Assembly (NCBI GenBank): GCA_963702925.1
Contig: OY969771.1
Location: 558,001 to 622,000 of the forward strand
From: CAIKMD01 sp963702925
GTDB lineage: Bacteria > Pseudomonadota > Alphaproteobacteria > ATCC43930 > CGMCC-115725
Reading direction: 5' to 3'
DNA length: 64,000 bases
The notes under the pieces were generated by a model. The model ran no database searches. It had not been told where the DNA came from and saw only the letters and a list, made by a program, of their open reading frames with translations. Of the stretch, positions 1-9,646 are shown piece by piece. The first letter of the stretch is position 1. Every line of letters begins with the position of its first letter. The translations under genes were made by a program, and so were the position numbers.

Positions 1-63
1 GCGCCGAGCAAGGGGTAAACGGCCGCAGTTTCTCGCGTAAACCAAGATGAATTCGGGGAGATC

Positions 64-1002
64 ATGACCAGTCATCGCCAGTGGATCGACGTTCACCATC
101 ACATCGCGCCGCCCGACTATCTCGCCGAGGGCGGGCCGGGCGTCGGCAAGCCGCTCAAATCCTGGTCGCTCGCCAAATCGCTCGAGGATCTCGAAGAGGC
201 CGGGGTCGCCACCGCGATCGTCTCGATCACGCAACTCTCCAAGCACATTTCCGGCGACGCGCAGCGCCGCAGCCTCTCGCGCCGCTGCAACGATTACGCG
301 GCGAAGATGGTCGCCGATCATCGCGGCCGCTTCGGCATGTTCACCGCCCTGCCCTTGCCCGATATCGACGGCAGCTTGCGCGAGATCGAATACGGGCTCG
401 ACGTGCTGAAGGCCGACGGCGTCGGCATGTATACCTGCTATCACGACAAATGGCTGGGCGATCCAGTCTTCGATCCGGTCTTCGCCGAGCTCAACCGGCG
501 CAAGGCAATGATCTATGTCCATCCCTCGATCCCCGATTGCTGCCTCAACCTCGTGCCGGGCATCAGCGATCCGGCGATCGAATACGGCACCGACACGACG
601 CGCGCGATCGCGCGCATGGTGTTCGGCGGCGCCTCGCAACGCTTTCCCGACATTCGCATGATCTGGTCGCATGCCGGCGGCACCATGCCGTTCCTGATCG
701 AACGCTTCGTCCGCATGGCGGAGCAGCACGATTATGCGCCGCTTTTGCCGAACGGCTTCATGCCCGAGGCGCGGCGCTTTTATTACGACACGGCGCAAGT
801 CGCGAACCACACCGCGCTCACTTGCGCACGCGAAGTGATCCCCGACGCGCATTTCGTCTTCGGCTCGGATTTTCCCTATCGCACCGCGATCGAGCATGTG
901 AAAGGGCTCGAGGCTTGCGGCGTGTTCACCGGTGCCGAGCTCGACGCGATCGCGCGCGGCAATATCACGGCGCTGCTGCCGCTTCTGGGAAAGCCGGCCT
1001 AG
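64..1002 (+). CDS. Amidohydrolase, ACMSD / resorcylate-decarboxylase type
   Basis: A 312-residue amidohydrolase_2 (TIM-barrel) protein. Visible metal ligands are H11-x-H13 in the N-terminal HHH motif, H153, H203 (SHAGG) and D269 (GSDFPY). This is the ligand set of the ACMSD family, which includes aminocarboxymuconate-semialdehyde, gamma-resorcylate and 5-carboxyvanillate decarboxylases and mostly performs non-oxidative decarboxylation of aromatic or muconate acids. The ATG follows a GGGGAG box. The protein is a clear paralog of the one at 16304-17269, sharing long blocks such as the GRFGMF, DGSL and ELNRRK stretches. It converges on a GMC oxidoreductase and shares a CTAG stop with it. Substrate unknown; a hydrolase rather than decarboxylase role is possible. 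Confidence 0.85.
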   Translation: MTSHRQWIDVHHHIAPPDYLAEGGPGVGKPLKSWSLAKSLEDLEEAGVATAIVSITQLSKHISGDAQRRSLSRRCNDYAAKMVADHRGRFGMFTALPLPDIDGSLREIEYGLDVLKADGVGMYTCYHDKWLGDPVFDPVFAELNRRKAMIYVHPSIPDCCLNLVPGISDPAIEYGTDTTRAIARMVFGGASQRFPDIRMIWSHAGGTMPFLIERFVRMAEQHDYAPLLPNGFMPEARRFYYDTAQVANHTALTCAREVIPDAHFVFGSDFPYRTAIEHVKGLEACGVFTGAELDAIARGNITALLPLLGKPA

Positions 1003-2624
1003 ACGCCCTCTTCGGCCGGCAGGCGCGCGCGGCCGAGAATCGCATCCGCGGCCTTCTCGGCGACCATCATCACCACGGCGTTGATGTTGCCGCCGGTGAG
1101 ATCGGGCATCACCGACGCGTCGACCACGCGCAAGGCTTCGGCACCGCGCACGCGGAAATCGAGTCCGACCACCGCGCGCTCGTCCTTGCCCATGCGGCAC
1201 GTGCCGACCGGGTGATAGACCGTGTCCATGGTCTGGCGGATGAAGGCGTCGATCTCGTCGTCGCTTTGCACAGCGGTGCCAGGAAAGAGCTCGGCGCCGA
1301 CCGCGCCTTTGAAGGCGTTGGTCGCGATAATGCCGCGCATGATCTTGAAGGCGTGGCGCAAGGCGCGGCGATCGGCATCGGTCGAAAGGAAATTGTTGAG
1401 GATGCGCGCCTTCGCCGTCGCATCGCTTGAGGCCAGCGTCACCGCGCCGCGGCTTTCCGGACGCAGATGACAGGCGCGCATGGTGACGGTGTCGGGCGCC
1501 GGCTTACGCCAGCCCGGAAACCATTCGCGCGCGAAGAGCGAGGCGTTGCTGCAAAACAGTTGGAGGTCGGGAATGTCCTGCTCGGGCGCACTTTTGACGA
1601 AAGCGGTCATGCCGCCGGGCGGATCGGCGGCAAAGCCGGTGCCGAACAAGACCGCTTTCGCCATGCTAACCGCGAGATGGTCGAGCCGCAGCTCGGTCGG
1701 AATGCGCGACGGCGCGACGCGCGCATAGCCGAGCCTGATCGCGGTGTGATCTTGCAGATTCTGCCCGACGCCGGGAAGATCGAGACGCGGCACAATGCCG
1801 TGAAGGCGCAGATGATCGGCCGGGCCGATCCCCGACAGCATCAGCAATTGCGGCGAATTGATCGCGCCGCCGGCGAGGATCACTTCGCCCTCGGCACGCG
1901 CTTGACGCAGATTGCCGTATTGCAGATATTCGACCCCAACCGCGCGCGTACCGTCGAACAACACGCTTGTCGCCAACGCATCGGCCTCGATCGCGACATT
2001 GCCGCGCGCGACCGCGGGATGGAGATAGGCCTTGGCCGCGCTGTAGCGCCGTCCTCCGCCGGCGGTGAATTGCACGCGGGCGAAGCCTTCCTGCTCGGCG
2101 CCGTTGTAATCCTGGTTGACCGGATAGCCGAGCTCGCCGGCGGCCGAAAGAAACGCGCCGAAGATCGGGTCCTGCGAGCGGCCTTTCTGCACGCGCAGCG
2201 GCCCGTTGCCGCCACGATAGTCATCGCCGCCGCCTTCCCAGGATTCCGCGCGCTTGAAATAGGGCAGCACCTCGGCATAGGACCAGCCGTCCAATCCCAA
2301 TTGCCGCCAGCGATCGAAATCGCGGCGATGACCGCGCACATAGGCCATCATGTTGATCGACGACGAGCCGCCAATCACCTTGCCGCGCGGATGATAGATG
2401 CTGCGCTGGTCGACATGCGGCTCCGGCGCGGAGTGATAGGACCAGTTGAAGCGCTCGGCATTCCATACTTTGGCGACGCCAACCGGAATGCGTATGAGCC
2501 AATGTCTGTCGCTCTCGCCCGCTTCGAGCACGAGAATGCGTTTGCGGCGATCGGCGCCCAAGCGATGGGCGAGAACGCAGCCGGCCGAGCCCGCGCCGAT
2601 AATGATCGTGTCATAAGCTTTCAA
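999..2624 (-). CDS. GMC-family FAD oxidoreductase (choline dehydrogenase-like)
   Basis: Glucose-methanol-choline oxidoreductase of 541 residues. It has an N-terminal ADP-binding GAGSAGC motif, a PRGKVIGGSSSIN block, the second GMC signature (GGAINSPQLLMLSGIG) and a C-terminal active-site block with HPVGTCRMG and GGNINA. Family members oxidise alcohols to aldehydes or acids with FAD. I chose the TTG at 2622-2624 because GGGAGGAAG lies just upstream and the flavin-binding strand begins at once; the open frame runs much further upstream but that part is low-complexity shadow sequence. It is the same length as the GMC enzyme at 14659-16284. Each GMC gene has an ACMSD-type amidohydrolase as neighbour, so the pair may act in one pathway. 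Confidence 0.88.
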   Translation of the reverse strand: MKAYDTIIIGAGSAGCVLAHRLGADRRKRILVLEAGESDRHWLIRIPVGVAKVWNAERFNWSYHSAPEPHVDQRSIYHPRGKVIGGSSSINMMAYVRGHRRDFDRWRQLGLDGWSYAEVLPYFKRAESWEGGGDDYRGGNGPLRVQKGRSQDPIFGAFLSAAGELGYPVNQDYNGAEQEGFARVQFTAGGGRRYSAAKAYLHPAVARGNVAIEADALATSVLFDGTRAVGVEYLQYGNLRQARAEGEVILAGGAINSPQLLMLSGIGPADHLRLHGIVPRLDLPGVGQNLQDHTAIRLGYARVAPSRIPTELRLDHLAVSMAKAVLFGTGFAADPPGGMTAFVKSAPEQDIPDLQLFCSNASLFAREWFPGWRKPAPDTVTMRACHLRPESRGAVTLASSDATAKARILNNFLSTDADRRALRHAFKIMRGIIATNAFKGAVGAELFPGTAVQSDDEIDAFIRQTMDTVYHPVGTCRMGKDERAVVGLDFRVRGAEALRVVDASVMPDLTGGNINAVVMMVAEKAADAILGRARLPAEEGV

Positions 2625-2828
2625 GAACTTCCTCCCCCGAGCGGCGTGTGCGGATGGTGCAACGCGAGAAGCCGCCGCGTCGGAGGTTTTATGTCGCTCT
2701 CGCATCGCTGACAACAGGAGCACGCTTGGCTCGGCGCGTTGTGCGCGCGCAAACCCCTGTGCTAGCTTCGCCGCCCGCGTCGAGCATCGCCCGGCGCCCC
2801 ATCCGACAGAACGCGTGGACGCCGCAGA

Positions 2829-4031
2829 GTGAAGTTCCTTCTCGATCTGTTCGAGCGTTGGTGGCGTCCGAGCGCCGAGGCGTCGGGCCCGCCGCTCGGC
2901 CTGCTGATGGGCATGTTCTTCACCTATGTCGGCATCGGCATGGTGTGGTCGATCCTCACCGTCTATGCCACGTCGCTCGGCGCCAGCGCCGCGACCGCGG
3001 GCGCGACCATCTCGGCTTTCGGCGCGTCGCGGCTGATCGTCAGCGTACCGGCCGGCATGATCTCGGAGCGTTTGGGCCGGGTGCGCGTCATGCTCGCCGG
3101 CCTGGTGTTGGTCGCGGCGGCATCCTTCATTGCGCTTGCCGTGCACAGCATGGTGACCTTGATCGCCTGCCTCGTGCTGCAAGGCGTGGGCTCGGCCTGT
3201 TACGGCACAGCGGCACTCAGCGCGGTCACTGATCGCGGCACGCCGACCACCCGCGTGCGCGACATGGCCGCCTATCAAACCGCGACGCAGATCGGGCTTT
3301 CGATCGGCCCCGGCCTGGGCGGCTTGTCCGCGGCGGTATGGGGCTATGGCGCGCCCTTCGCCTGCCAAGGCGTCATGGCGCTGATCGCTTTTGTCGCCGT
3401 AACGCGCATGCCGGCCGACCGGATATTCCATCCGCCCAAGGAAGAACTCGCGAGCGCGGGCGGCCTGTTCCTCCTGATCGCCGGCGTCGCCTCGCTCAGC
3501 TACGCCATGTTCTTCGGCCGGGTCGCTTCGTCCTGGATCCTGATGCCGCTGATCGCGCATGAGCAATTCGGCATGGGCATCGGCACCATCGGCGCGCTGC
3601 TGACGGCAAGCGCGGTCGCCAATCTTCTCATCCTGCGCTTCATCCCGATTCTGGTGCGACGTTTCGACCGCTTCACGGTGATGATCGGCGCCAACGCGAC
3701 GATGCTGCTCGCCCTCGGCCTGCTCGCTTTCACCGACACGGGCTTGATGCTGTGGCCTTTCACCGTGTTCATGGGCATGGGCACGGGCATGACCTCGGCG
3801 TTGGTATCGGCCTATGCCGCCGACGCGGCGCCGCCCGGAAGGGTCGGCGCGGTAATGGGCTCGATGCGCATGACGACCGATCTCGGCGCGATCACCGGAC
3901 CGATCCTCGCCGGGTTCTGCGTCGATCAACCGCAGCTTGGGATCAAGGGCGGGATCGCGCTTTGCGCCGCGCTGCTGATCCTCACCTCGGCGATCTTTCT
4001 CTCGACTGCCAAGGGCTTGCGCCGCAGCTAG
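2829..4031 (+). CDS. MFS transporter
   Basis: A 400-residue major facilitator with about 12 hydrophobic segments. A motif-A-like loop (GMISERLGRVR) joins TM2 and TM3, and the segment GLSIGPGLGGLSA resembles motif C of drug/proton antiporters. The start is a GTG at 2829 with no strong Shine-Dalgarno, so the start is uncertain, but the hydrophobic core begins about 25 residues in. It is divergent from the GMC gene across a 204-bp gap in which I see no clear element. Substrate unknown; the position suggests uptake or export of a pathway compound. Confidence 0.82.
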   Translation: MKFLLDLFERWWRPSAEASGPPLGLLMGMFFTYVGIGMVWSILTVYATSLGASAATAGATISAFGASRLIVSVPAGMISERLGRVRVMLAGLVLVAAASFIALAVHSMVTLIACLVLQGVGSACYGTAALSAVTDRGTPTTRVRDMAAYQTATQIGLSIGPGLGGLSAAVWGYGAPFACQGVMALIAFVAVTRMPADRIFHPPKEELASAGGLFLLIAGVASLSYAMFFGRVASSWILMPLIAHEQFGMGIGTIGALLTASAVANLLILRFIPILVRRFDRFTVMIGANATMLLALGLLAFTDTGLMLWPFTVFMGMGTGMTSALVSAYAADAAPPGRVGAVMGSMRMTTDLGAITGPILAGFCVDQPQLGIKGGIALCAALLILTSAIFLSTAKGLRRS

Positions 4032-4170
4032 GCGAGGCGGCCACATCGGCGCACGCCGTCGGCACCGAATTGCCGCAAAGCCTTTGACCCAGATCAATTC
4101 GAGACGTTCGCCGCACCTTTAGCCTCGCGCGGGCGCGGATATTGTCGCGCGAAAGCAAGCGAGAGCCACA

Positions 4171-4992
4171 ATGACGGTTGCCGAGCGCCGATTGGAAAGC
4201 GAGACGCCAAACGAGGCATTCGTGCGCTCCTCCGATGGAACGCGTATCGGCTGCCTTCGCCTTGGATCGGGGCCGCCCTTGGTCTTGGTTCATGGCAGCC
4301 TCTCCAGCGGCGAAGACTGGCTCGCGGTGGCGAAACTCCTCGCCGATCGCTTCACCTGCTATGTGATGGATCGGCGCGGCCGGGGTCGCAGTGACGACGG
4401 GCCGGCCTATGCCATCGAGCGAGAATATGACGATATCGCCGCCATGCTGGTGCTTGCCGGGCGCGGCGCAAACCTCCTGGGTCATTCCTTCGGTGCGATC
4501 TGCGCGCTGGAAACGGCGCTGCGCGTGGAGGTGCCGCGGCTGATTTTATACGAGCCGCCCTTGCCCGTCGGCGGGCCCGTCGCGGGGGAATATCTTGGCG
4601 CCTATCGAACGGCGATCGCGACGGGCCAATGGGATGACGCGCTCGACATCGGCCTGACGCGCTTCGTCGGATTACCGTCCCATCAGGTTGCCCGAATGCG
4701 CAACATGCCGAGTTGGTCGCATATGCGATCGCTCGCGCCGACATGGACCCGCGAGCTGGAAGCGATCGACCGCCTCGGCGCGACGCTCGAGCGTTACCGC
4801 GCGCTGAAATCGCCCACCTTGCTGCTCGCCGGGAACGACAGTGCGCAACACCCGCTCAAAGAAGCCACGGCGGCACTCGGTCACGTTCTGCAAAATGTCC
4901 GTCTGACGAATTTCGCCGGGCAAGGGCACATGGCCAATCGGCTTGTTCCCGAGCTGGTTGCCCGAGCCGTCGCCGGCTTCCTGCGGCAATGA
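4171..4992 (+). CDS. Alpha/beta-fold hydrolase
   Basis: A 273-residue alpha/beta hydrolase with oxyanion region VLVHGS (39-43), nucleophile elbow GHSFG with Ser106, probable acid D223 (AGNDS) and catalytic H253 (GQGHMAN). The GRGRSD block after strand 4 is typical of the haloperoxidase, esterase and C-C hydrolase group. It is complete, starts with ATG, and sits between an MFS gene on the same strand and a convergent exporter gene. Esterase, lactonase or C-C hydrolase activity are all possible; the sequence does not settle the substrate. Confidence 0.83.
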   Translation: MTVAERRLESETPNEAFVRSSDGTRIGCLRLGSGPPLVLVHGSLSSGEDWLAVAKLLADRFTCYVMDRRGRGRSDDGPAYAIEREYDDIAAMLVLAGRGANLLGHSFGAICALETALRVEVPRLILYEPPLPVGGPVAGEYLGAYRTAIATGQWDDALDIGLTRFVGLPSHQVARMRNMPSWSHMRSLAPTWTRELEAIDRLGATLERYRALKSPTLLLAGNDSAQHPLKEATAALGHVLQNVRLTNFAGQGHMANRLVPELVARAVAGFLRQ

Positions 4993-5049
4993 CTCGGATG
5001 GCGCAGCCCGCGGCAAACCGTCCGTAATCGCCAGCGAGGGATCCGCGCC

Positions 5050-6453
5050 TTACTCGGCGCCGGCGGCGCGACGGCCGATGACCGACGCGCCCGCATCAGG
5101 CCGGAGCTTCGTAAACGGCAGCACCGCGCACAGCGAGATCAAGCCCACCCCGATAAAGGCGGGCGCGAAATCCCCGGGCCCGAGCTCGGTGCTGCCATGC
5201 ACCACCAAGGTGAGATGGAGCAGCAGCGCGCCGGTGCCAACCCCGAGGCTCATTGCCAATTGCTGCGCCATGCTGGCAAAGGGCGTGGCGCGGCTCATCA
5301 GCGCAGGCGGAACATCCGCATAGCCGAGCGTGTTGACGGCGCTGAATTGCAGCGAGCGAAAAAACCCGCCGAGCAGCAGCACGACGAAAATCAGCAGCAA
5401 GGGCGTCGCAGGCCGCCACAACGCATTGGCCGCAAGGAACACCGCGGTCAGCATCGAATTGAACACGAGCGTGCGGCGATAGCCGAAAGCGCGGATGATA
5501 CGCGTCGCGGTCAAACGCATGGTAAGCGCGCCCGCGGCGCTGGCGAAGGTGACGAGGCCCGACACGATCGGCGAATAGCCGAATCCCAACTGCAGCATCA
5601 CCGGCAAGAGAAACGGCAAGGCGCCGATGCCCATGCGGGTCAGGGTTCCGCCCGTGACGCCGATGCGAAAGGTCGGGATCGACAACAGGTTGAGGTCGAT
5701 CACCGGAAACGCGGCGCGGCGCGCATGCCAGACATAGACGATGAGACAGATCACGCCGACCGTGATCATGGTCGTCACCGTCGTCGCTGAAAGGCCGCCG
5801 CGCCCCGCGATCTCGAAGCCGAAGACGACTCCGGAGAGGCCAAATCCGGTGAGGAGAAAGCCCGGCACGTCCAACGGCCGGACATTGTCCTCGTGCAGAT
5901 TCTCGACGAAGATCGTTACCAGCACCATGCCGATCAATGCCATCGGCACGTTGATGTAAAAGATCCAGCGCCACGAGAAATAGGTGACGATGAAGCCGCC
6001 GAGCGGCGGCCCGAAGACCGGCCCGAGCATCGCCGGCGTCGTCACGATGATCATCGCGCGCATCAACTCGGATTTCTCGACCGAGCGCAACATGACGAAG
6101 CGCCCGACCGGCGACATCATCGCGCCGCCCATGCCCTGGATCATGCGCGCGATGACGAACTCCCACAGCGTGTCGGAGAGGCCGCAGGCGATCGAGCCGA
6201 GGCAGAACACGCCCATCGCGGCGCGGAACACGGTGCGCGCGCCGAAGCGGTCGGCCATCCATCCGCTCAAGGGAATGAAGATCGAGAGACTCAGCAGATA
6301 GCAGGTGATGGCGAGATTGAGCCGCAGCGGGTCTTCATCGAGCGAGCGCGCGATCGTCGGCAGCGCGGTCGCGATGATGGTCGAATCGAGCGTCTCCATG
6401 AAGAGCGAGCAAGCCACGATCAGCGGAATGACGTTCTTTGCGGAGAGGGCCAT
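5050..6453 (-). CDS. DHA2-family MFS drug/proton antiporter
   Basis: A 467-residue EmrB/QacA-type exporter. TM1 carries the DHA2 signature around LDSTIIATALPTIA, the TM2-3 loop has GWMADRFGART (motif A), and GPVFGPPLGGFI is motif C. The length fits 14 TM segments. I chose the ATG at 6453 because the preceding in-frame residues are hydrophilic and TM1 starts about ten residues after it. No HlyD-type partner is adjacent, so it probably works alone in the inner membrane. It is divergent from the thioesterase gene, and the 139-bp gap is AT-richer than its surroundings and likely holds both promoters. Confidence 0.87.
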   Translation of the reverse strand: MALSAKNVIPLIVACSLFMETLDSTIIATALPTIARSLDEDPLRLNLAITCYLLSLSIFIPLSGWMADRFGARTVFRAAMGVFCLGSIACGLSDTLWEFVIARMIQGMGGAMMSPVGRFVMLRSVEKSELMRAMIIVTTPAMLGPVFGPPLGGFIVTYFSWRWIFYINVPMALIGMVLVTIFVENLHEDNVRPLDVPGFLLTGFGLSGVVFGFEIAGRGGLSATTVTTMITVGVICLIVYVWHARRAAFPVIDLNLLSIPTFRIGVTGGTLTRMGIGALPFLLPVMLQLGFGYSPIVSGLVTFASAAGALTMRLTATRIIRAFGYRRTLVFNSMLTAVFLAANALWRPATPLLLIFVVLLLGGFFRSLQFSAVNTLGYADVPPALMSRATPFASMAQQLAMSLGVGTGALLLHLTLVVHGSTELGPGDFAPAFIGVGLISLCAVLPFTKLRPDAGASVIGRRAAGAE

Positions 6454-6592
6454 GGCTCGATGGATGCAGCCTGTTGCGATGCCGAAGCCGCTTGGGGCGA
6501 TGACAGAAGCCGCTTCGATGCTGTTATAGTATCCCGCCAAGGCCGCTCGCGCGGCAATATAAGATCGTGCGCTCTTATCAGGTATACACGCC

Positions 6593-7036
6593 ATGCTCAT
6601 CAACCGCCGCACCCTGCGGATCGAATGGGGCGATTGCGACGCCGCCGGGATCGTGTTCTATCCGCGCTATTTCGCGTGGTTCGACGCCTCGACCTTTCAC
6701 CTGTTCGAGCGCACCGGGCTTTCCGCGCGCGCCTTGTGGGAGAAATACGGCGCCATCGGCACGCCTTTGGTCGATGTGCGCGCGCGTTTCGTCATGCCGT
6801 CGCGCTGGGGCGAGGACGTGACCTGCGAATCAAGCGTGAGCGAATGGGGCCAAAGCAGCTTCACCGTCGCGCATCGCTTGCTCAAAGGCAACAAGCTCGC
6901 GGTCGAAGGCAGCGAGAAACGGGTGTGGGCGATCCCCCACCCGAGCGAGAAAGGCCGCATCAAAAGCGCGCCGATTCCGCCCGAGATTATCGCGGCGCTG
7001 TCCGATCCCACCGGCGCGACCCAGATCGCGCCTTAG
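6593..7036 (+). CDS. Acyl-CoA thioesterase, 4-hydroxybenzoyl-CoA thioesterase family
   Basis: A 147-residue single-hotdog thioesterase. The N-terminal motif GDCDAAGIVFYPRY matches the 4-hydroxybenzoyl-CoA thioesterase active site, with D16 at the place of catalytic Asp17 in the Pseudomonas enzyme. Family members hydrolyse aromatic or short acyl-CoA thioesters in the cytoplasm. Length is normal for the family. With aromatic-acid catabolic genes nearby, hydrolysis of an aryl-CoA is plausible but not shown. It ends 127 bp before a convergent molybdoenzyme gene. Confidence 0.85.
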   Translation: MLINRRTLRIEWGDCDAAGIVFYPRYFAWFDASTFHLFERTGLSARALWEKYGAIGTPLVDVRARFVMPSRWGEDVTCESSVSEWGQSSFTVAHRLLKGNKLAVEGSEKRVWAIPHPSEKGRIKSAPIPPEIIAALSDPTGATQIAP

Positions 7037-7072
7037 AGAATCACACGTACTGACCCCGTCCCATTTCCGTCA

Positions 7073-7135
7073 TGCCCGGACTTGATCCGGGCATCCACCT
7101 CTGTCGCAGATGGACCCCCGGGTCGAGCCCGGGGG
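7073..7135. repeat. Tandem REP-like palindromes between convergent genes
   Basis: Two perfect palindromic units lie 21 bp apart: TGCCCGGA/TCCGGGCA with loop CTTGA (7073-7093) and CCCCCGGG/CCCGGGGG with loop TCGAG (7115-7135). This pattern is typical of repeated extragenic palindromes in alphaproteobacterial genomes. Placed between the ends of two convergent genes, they may also stop transcription in both directions, although no T-tract follows. Confidence 0.75.
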
Positions 7136-7163
7136 AGACGATGAACGGTGATTTCGTCCGGCC

Positions 7164-9521
7164 TTAAACCGCAACCGCGCGCGCCTCTTGGATGGCGCGC
7201 CAGACGCGCTCGGGCGTCGCCGGCATGTCGATGTGCTTGACGCCGAAAGCGCCGAGCGCATCGAGCACCGCGTTCATCACCGACGGCAGCGACCCGGCGC
7301 AGCCGGCTTCGCCGCAGCCTTTGACGCCCAAGGGATTGGTCGTGGCCGGCACCGGATGGTTTTCGATCTGGAACATCGGCGCATTGTCGGCGCGCGGCAT
7401 GGCGTAATCCATGTATGAGCCCGATAGCAGCTGGCCTTCGCCGTCGTAATAGGTGCGCTCCATCAGCGCCTGGCCGATGCCTTGGACGACGCCGCCATGC
7501 GACTGGCCTTCGACCGTGATCGGATTCACGATGTTGCCGAAATCATTGACCATGGAATATTTCACCACCTCGATGACGCCGGTTTCGGGATCGAGCTCGA
7601 CCTCGGCGACGTGACAGCCATTCGGGAAGGCCGAAGGCGGCGTGTCGGTAACGAGATTCACATCGAGCGAAGTCGGCGCATCGGCCGGCAGGTTGAGCCC
7701 GCCGCGTAGCCGCTCGGCCACGTCGAGGATGCTGATCGAGCGGTCGGTGCCGACGATGGTGAAGCGGCCTTTGCCGAATTCGATGTCCGCGGGCGCGGCT
7801 TCGAGGATGACCGCAGCCACTTGCTTGCCGCGCTCGATCACCTGATCGCTCGCCTTCACCAAGGCCGAGCCGCTCGACATGATCGAGCGCGAGCCGCCGG
7901 TTCCGCCGCCGAACAGAAGTTCGTCGCTGTCGCCTTGCAGCAAGCGGATGCGGTCAAAGGGAATCCCGAGCCGCGATACCAGAACCTGCGCGAAAGGCGC
8001 GTGATGGCCTTGGCCGTAATCGAGCGTGCCGGTAACGATGGTGACGCCGCCATCTTCATCGAAGCGGATGCCGCCCATTTCCTTGCCTTGCGGCGCGGTG
8101 ACTTCGAGATAAGAGCCGATGCCGCGGCCGCGGATCTTGCCGCGCGCGCGGCTTTGCGCCTTGCGCTGCTCGAAGCCGTTCCAGTCCGAGCTTGTCACCG
8201 CCTGGTCGAGCACCGCGGTGAATTCGCCGCTGTCGTAATTCATATCGGACGGCGCCTTGTACGGCATCGCCGATACCGGAATATGGTTGCGCCGGCGCAA
8301 TTCGAGCTTGTCGATGCCCATCTCGGCCGAAGCCGTGTCGAGCAGCCGCTCCATGTAGTAATTGCCTTCCGGCCGCCCCGCGCCGCGATAGGCACCGACC
8401 GGCGTCGAATTGGTGTAGACGCCCTTGGTGTTCACTTCCATCAACGGCGTGCGATAGACGCCGATCACGTTCTTCACCGCATTGACCGTGTAAGGCAGCG
8501 GCACGATCGGATAGGCACCGGCATTGCCCGTGCCGGTGAGGCGCAGCGCCAGAATATGTCCATCCTTGTCGAAGGCGACCTCGCCGGTCATCTCGTGGTC
8601 GCGGCCGTGATGGTCGGAAAGGAAACTCTCCGAGCGCTCGTCGGTCCATTTCACCGGTCGGCCCAGCACCTTGGCCGCGAACAGCACGCAGCAATTTTCC
8701 GGAAACACCTGGCTCTTCATGCCGAAGGAGCCGCCGACATTCTCGGTCAGAACGCGCATCTTGTCGGGCGTGGTGCCGAGCACGCTCGCGGTGCCGCCTT
8801 TCATGCCAAAGACGCCTTGGCTGCAAACTTGGAGCGTGTAGCGACCGCTGGCGGCATCGTATTGGCCGAGCGCCGAGCGCGGCTCGAGCGGATTGATCAC
8901 CACTCGGTTGCTGACGAGCTTCAGCTTGGTGACATGCGCCGCCTTGGCGAAGGCCGCGGCGACTGCCGCGCTGTCGCCCCAATGGTAATCGACCGCGACA
9001 TTGCCCGGCACGCTGTCGTGAATCTGCGGTGCGCCCGGCGCCAGCGCTTCGGCGGCACTCGCCGCCGCCGGCAGCGGATCGATGTCGACCGCCACGGCCT
9101 CGGCCGCGTCCTTCGCCTGCGCCCTGGTCTGCGCCACGACGAAGGCGACGGCCTCGCCGACGAAGCGGACCTTGCCGCTCGCGAGCACGGGACGCGCCGG
9201 GGTGAGCCACGGCTTGCCGTCGCGCCCTTGTACCATCATGCCGCATTTGATCGGATTGACGCCGGCACCGGCGAGATCGGCAGTCGTGTAAACGCCGAGC
9301 ACGCCCGGCATGGCGCGCGCTTCGCTGACATCGATCTTGCGGATGAGGCCGTAGGCGTGGCGACTGCGGACCATGAAGGCATAGGCCTGGCCAGACAGAT
9401 TGATGTCGTCGGTGTAATGGCCTTGGCCGCGCAGCAGCTTCGGGTCCTCGACCCGCAGCACCGGCTGGCCGATACCGAATTTCTCAAGCGCCAGGGCCGT
9501 TTCGTTTGCCGGACCGCTCAT
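7164..9521 (-). CDS. Xanthine dehydrogenase family molybdopterin-binding subunit (CoxL form II-like)
   Basis: A 785-residue aldehyde oxidase / CO dehydrogenase large-subunit homologue. It begins with the typical LLRGQGHYTDDI segment. The active-site loop reads GAYRGAGRPE, the form II variant rather than the VAYRCSFR of true CO dehydrogenase. Near the C-terminus, GCGEAG carries the conserved Mo-site glutamate. It should hydroxylate an aromatic or aldehyde substrate using Mo-molybdopterin cytosine dinucleotide. I chose the ATG at 9521 because an AGGGA box lies 8 bases upstream; ATG codons at 9530 and 9566 are alternatives. The 2Fe-2S and FAD subunits that normally accompany it are not encoded nearby. 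Confidence 0.88.
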   Translation of the reverse strand: MSGPANETALALEKFGIGQPVLRVEDPKLLRGQGHYTDDINLSGQAYAFMVRSRHAYGLIRKIDVSEARAMPGVLGVYTTADLAGAGVNPIKCGMMVQGRDGKPWLTPARPVLASGKVRFVGEAVAFVVAQTRAQAKDAAEAVAVDIDPLPAAASAAEALAPGAPQIHDSVPGNVAVDYHWGDSAAVAAAFAKAAHVTKLKLVSNRVVINPLEPRSALGQYDAASGRYTLQVCSQGVFGMKGGTASVLGTTPDKMRVLTENVGGSFGMKSQVFPENCCVLFAAKVLGRPVKWTDERSESFLSDHHGRDHEMTGEVAFDKDGHILALRLTGTGNAGAYPIVPLPYTVNAVKNVIGVYRTPLMEVNTKGVYTNSTPVGAYRGAGRPEGNYYMERLLDTASAEMGIDKLELRRRNHIPVSAMPYKAPSDMNYDSGEFTAVLDQAVTSSDWNGFEQRKAQSRARGKIRGRGIGSYLEVTAPQGKEMGGIRFDEDGGVTIVTGTLDYGQGHHAPFAQVLVSRLGIPFDRIRLLQGDSDELLFGGGTGGSRSIMSSGSALVKASDQVIERGKQVAAVILEAAPADIEFGKGRFTIVGTDRSISILDVAERLRGGLNLPADAPTSLDVNLVTDTPPSAFPNGCHVAEVELDPETGVIEVVKYSMVNDFGNIVNPITVEGQSHGGVVQGIGQALMERTYYDGEGQLLSGSYMDYAMPRADNAPMFQIENHPVPATTNPLGVKGCGEAGCAGSLPSVMNAVLDALGAFGVKHIDMPATPERVWRAIQEARAVAV

Positions 9522-9646
9522 TGCCACCATCCCTATCGCTGTCGATTTTCTATCCGATAGCGGCAAAGCGCGGGCGGCTCAAGGGGGGGCGAACCAGCCA
9601 TGTCCCGCATGCTCCTCTCCCCAGAGGGGGAGGCGATGAGTTGCGT

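Noticed and set aside
2625..4097. Long minus-strand open frame continuing upstream of the GMC gene
   Set aside because: It is Arg/Ala/His-rich low-complexity sequence opposite the MFS gene; the GMC fold and a good ribosome-binding site begin at 2624.
7821..9560. 579-codon plus-strand open frame
   Set aside because: It is the complement of the molybdoenzyme gene, with an Arg/His/Asp-rich composition and no domain.
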